Below, piece by piece: positions 61,877 to 64,000 of a DNA stretch of 64,000 bases. The first letter of the stretch is position 1. Every line of letters starts with the position of its first letter. The notes under the pieces were generated by a model, which was not told the DNA's origin, made no database searches, and saw only the letters and a list, made by a program, of their open reading frames with translations. Source of the DNA: Calditrichota bacterium (GTDB taxonomy: Bacteria > CLD3); NCBI GenBank assembly GCA_008501735.1, contig QQUF01000009.1:1-64000 (forward strand). Reading direction: 5' to 3'. The position numbers were made by a program, and so were the translations under genes.

Positions 61877-62794
61877 CTAAATTTTTTCTGCAATTCTCAA
61901 TTTTGCACTTCTTGCTCGAGAATTAATGTCAATTTCTTCTTGAGCAGGCATAATTGGTTTTTTTGTTAAAATATTAACTGTTGAAACTTTATCACAAGTG
62001 CAAATCGGCATTTTAGGCGGACAAACGCAATCCATTTTCTCGTGCCTAAAAAACTCTTTTACAATTCTGTCTTCTAATGAGTGATAAGAAATCACTCCGA
62101 TTCTTCCACCTTTAGCCAAAAGTCCAATTGCACTTCCCAATGCAATTCTTAGGCTTTCAAGTTCTTGGTTCACTTCAATTCTAAGAGCTTGAAAAATTCG
62201 AGCTAAAGTTTTTGTTAAAAATCTGCCACCACTTACTTGAGAAATGACTTCAACAAGTTGTGAGGTGGTTTCAATTAACTTTTCCTTTCTGACTTGAAAA
62301 ATATGACCTGAGATTTTCCAAGCATTTTTTTCTTCACCAAATTCTCTGAAAATTTTTGTTAAATCTTCACGTGAGTAAGAATTAACAATGTCTTTTGCAC
62401 TTAAAGTTAGATTTTTATCCATTCGCATATCAAGTTCAGCATCTTTTTGGAAACTGAATCCTCTCTCAGCATTATCAATCTGAAAAGATGAAACACCTAA
62501 ATCCAAAAGGATTCCCAAAAGAGGTTGAGCGTTGTGTTGAAGTGCAAATGAAGTCATTTCTTTGAAGTTTCCTTCACAAAAAGTGAAACGGTTTTCAGGA
62601 AATTTATTTTTGTTTTCAATTAATGCATCTTTGTCGCAATCAATTCCCAAAACTTTAATTTGAGGGAACTTTTCTAAAATTGCTCTTGTGTGACCTCCAC
62701 CTCCTAAAGTTCCGTCAATAAAGTAGCCTTCTTTTTCCGAAGGTATAAAATTTAGAACTTCATTGAGAAGAACAGAAATGTGGTAATTTTTCAA
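61877..62794 (-). CDS. rsmH: 16S rRNA (cytosine1402-N4)-methyltransferase RsmH
   Basis: A 305-residue SAM-dependent enzyme that N4-methylates C1402 in the ribosomal P site. HISVLLNEVLNFI, the SAM loop IDGTLGGGGHTRAILEKFP, GILLDLGVSSFQIDNAERGFSF, DMRMD, RIFQALRIEVNQELESL, ISYHSLEDRIVKEFF and the C-terminal NSRARSAKLRIAEK are complete. It is the first gene of the local division cluster; there is no mraZ upstream, only a 409-bp gap with two palindromes before the divergent regulator gene. Confidence 0.97.
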   Translation of the reverse strand: MKNYHISVLLNEVLNFIPSEKEGYFIDGTLGGGGHTRAILEKFPQIKVLGIDCDKDALIENKNKFPENRFTFCEGNFKEMTSFALQHNAQPLLGILLDLGVSSFQIDNAERGFSFQKDAELDMRMDKNLTLSAKDIVNSYSREDLTKIFREFGEEKNAWKISGHIFQVRKEKLIETTSQLVEVISQVSGGRFLTKTLARIFQALRIEVNQELESLRIALGSAIGLLAKGGRIGVISYHSLEDRIVKEFFRHEKMDCVCPPKMPICTCDKVSTVNILTKKPIMPAQEEIDINSRARSAKLRIAEKI

Positions 62795-62890
62795 ATTTTT
62801 TATTTTTGTAAAAGGTCAAAAGAAAGAGCCATTTGGCTAATTCTAAGAAGAAATGTGACGTATGTCAAATAAAAAATTAATTTCGGAAAG

Positions 62891-62924
62891 CCCAAAAAAT
62901 TATCTTTAAAGATAATTTTTTGGG
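62891..62924. repeat. 34-bp perfect palindrome
   Basis: CCCAAAAAATTATCTTT (62891-62907) is followed directly by its exact reverse complement (62908-62924). Both flanking genes point away, so it does not terminate either; an operator or cruciform is possible. Confidence 0.8.
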
Positions 62925-62930
62925 TAAAGG

Positions 62931-62975
62931 CACTAAATATTGTGTGCTTTGTGTGATTTGTGTCAATATTTAGTG
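62931..62975. repeat. Inverted repeat, 12-bp arms
   Basis: CACTAAATATTG (62931-62942) and CAATATTTAGTG (62964-62975) pair perfectly around a 21-base GTGTG-rich loop, six bases after the 34-bp palindrome. Confidence 0.7.
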
Positions 62976-63203
62976 AGTTTTAAAACTTGAGCTACTCATA
63001 ATTTTATTGAAGAAAAATTAACTTTTTTTCTGTAAACGTAAAATGTTAGGGCTTTCTCTTAAGAAATTACTTTAAGTGATTTTTACGTTTGTCGAAGTTA
63101 AGTTCAAACTCGTCAAAAAAAAGTTTCTTTTTTTTTATTTTTGTTTAGATTTTACGAATTGTTTAATTCCCAAAATAACAAAACTCACAATCGAAGGAAA
63201 AAT

Positions 63204-64000
63204 ATGCGCATCCTAATTGCTGATGATGATTTTGATGTCAGATTACTTTTATCAAGAACTGTTCAAAAATGGGGACACGAAGTCTTAACTGCTGAAGATG
63301 GTGCGGAAGCTTTAGAGCTAATTAAAAGTGAAAATATTACTTTTGTAATTAGTGATTGGATGATGCCGAATATGGACGGTTTGGAACTTTGCAGAAATAT
63401 TCGCGAACTTGATGAAGCAAATTCTGGCTATACTTATGTGATTCTTCTTACGGCTAAAGAATCGAAAACTGAATTGATTCAAGGAATGGATGCAGGAGCT
63501 GATGATTTTGTAACTAAACCTTTTGATAAAGACGTTTTAAAAGTACGAGTTAGAGCCGGTGAAAGAATTCTTGAGTTAAAAGAAAATCTTGATGAAAAGA
63601 ATAAAAAACTTACAGCTGCTTTACAAACAATCGAAAAGGATTTGGTTTCCGCAGCAAAAATGCAAAAAGGCTTACTTGCACCAACCCCTTCGACACTTTC
63701 AAACGTTAGGTTTGATTCAATTTACATTCAGTGTAGTTTCGTTTCTGGAGACATTTACAACTTTTTCCAATTCGACGAAGACCACATTGGGTTTTATTTA
63801 CTTGATGTTGCAGGACACGGAATTCCGTCTGCTATGCAATCAGTAACTTTGAGTCGAGCTGTAAATCCGCTTCCTGAACAAACAAGCCTTTTAAAAAGAT
63901 ACATTTCTGAACTTTCAAAATATGAAGTTGTAAACCCTGCTCTTGCTGTCAGTCGTTTGAACGAGCAGTTTCAAGCAGACGAAGATACAATGCTTTACTT
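63204..64000 (+). CDS. Response regulator fused to SpoIIE-type PP2C phosphatase (3' truncated by window edge)
   Basis: The frame opens at the ATG with GAAGGA upstream and runs off the window; 265 complete codons are visible. The receiver domain (1-120) has D7-D8, phospho-acceptor D51 in ISDWMMPNMDG, T83 in LLTAKES and K105 in DDFVTKPF. A helical linker (about 125-150) leads into a PP2C/SpoIIE domain: KDLVSAAKMQKGLLAPTP, CSFVSGDIYNFFQFDEDHIGFYLLDVAGHG and IPSAMQSVTLS, with the metal-binding aspartates in SGDIYN and DVAGHG. Relatives (RsbU/RssB-like) dephosphorylate anti-anti-sigma factors in partner-switching control. No such partner is visible before the window ends. Confidence 0.93.
   Translation, partial: MRILIADDDFDVRLLLSRTVQKWGHEVLTAEDGAEALELIKSENITFVISDWMMPNMDGLELCRNIRELDEANSGYTYVILLTAKESKTELIQGMDAGADDFVTKPFDKDVLKVRVRAGERILELKENLDEKNKKLTAALQTIEKDLVSAAKMQKGLLAPTPSTLSNVRFDSIYIQCSFVSGDIYNFFQFDEDHIGFYLLDVAGHGIPSAMQSVTLSRAVNPLPEQTSLLKRYISELSKYEVVNPALAVSRLNEQFQADEDTMLY

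Larger units (their letters stand above)
62795..63203. other. Intergenic region between divergent rsmH and the regulator gene
   Basis: 409 bp without a supportable gene. It contains a 34-bp palindrome and a 12-bp-arm inverted repeat (listed separately), a short stretch of GTGT-type repetition at 62941-62963, and a T-rich segment at about 63120-63145. An mraZ gene was looked for and not found. Confidence 0.6.

Noticed and set aside
63136-63143. TATTTTTG, matching the Bacteroidetes -7 promoter box (TAnnTTTG) before the regulator gene
   Set aside because: No TTTG at the required distance upstream; in such T-rich DNA one box alone is expected by chance.
1-64000. tRNA, rRNA or CRISPR features
   Set aside because: No cloverleaf-like sequence with a TTCGAATC-type arm, no rRNA blocks and no regularly spaced short repeats were seen on either strand.

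Overview
The window is AT-rich (roughly one third G+C by eye), densely coded and free of rRNA, tRNA, CRISPR arrays and recognisable insertion sequences. Several families point to the Bacteroidota/Chlorobi (FCB) superphylum: SusC-like TonB-dependent receptors paired with DUF4249 lipoproteins, two secreted proteins with type IX secretion (T9SS) style C-terminal sorting domains, a PorV/PorQ-family outer-membrane protein, gldA/gldF/gldG-type ABC genes, a fused gamma-alpha 2-oxoacid:ferredoxin oxidoreductase and WaaA (a Gram-negative LPS enzyme). The NYPNPFNPET-type sorting domain and the frequent AGGAG-like ribosome binding sites fit Ignavibacteria/Kapabacteria-like lineages better than classical Flavobacteriia, but that placement is inference.

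Layout. 1-5304 (+): 3' part of a TonB-dependent receptor, its DUF4249 partner and a BNR-propeller T9SS cargo. 5467-6519 (-): queA. 6679-9648 (+): a RavA/ViaA-like MoxR ATPase plus VWA pair, followed by a small lipoprotein and an ElbB-type DJ-1 protein. 11006-13531 (-): an exported metallo-beta-lactamase-fold protein and waaA. 13709-25427 (+): the centrepiece, a 3552-residue repetitive surface protein containing an essentially exact 639-bp internal tandem duplication, followed 10 bp later by a PorV-like gene. 25465-28745 (-): a second, complete receptor/DUF4249 pair, paralogous to the first. 29041-32434 (-): an accessory run with a small membrane ORF, an NAD(P)-binding protein, a DUF4437 cupin and an alpha/beta hydrolase. 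32716-37232 (+): a response regulator, a histidine kinase and another TonB-receptor-like barrel, with 11-bp direct repeats upstream that look like the regulator's operator.

37712-40757 (+) holds an acetolactate-synthase-like enzyme with an aldehyde dehydrogenase, then a REP-like inverted repeat. 40981-44745 (+) is a compact six-gene run (PPC/DUF296, hutI, DUF302, TfoX C-terminal domain, SGNH hydrolase, VOC protein) with overlaps at its 3' end. 45559-48443 (-) encodes the 2-oxoacid:ferredoxin oxidoreductase. 48640-50780 (+) has ruvB, an unknown helical protein and a YbaK deacylase whose start codon appears non-standard; rpsU is on the minus strand. 51315-55504 (+) is a gldA-gldF-gldG-DUF4340 operon. 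55545-62794 (-) has an FnIII-WD40 lipoprotein, dprA and the start of a division cluster (ftsI, ftsL-like, rsmH) without mraZ. The window ends inside a response regulator/SpoIIE phosphatase gene at 63204.

The most interesting items are the giant adhesin with its dedicated PorV-like neighbour, its tandem duplication and its two-hairpin leader; the candidate response-regulator operator repeats; the probable ATT start of the YbaK gene; and three long near-perfect palindromes in intergenic DNA (40793-40848, 58010-58047, 62891-62924).
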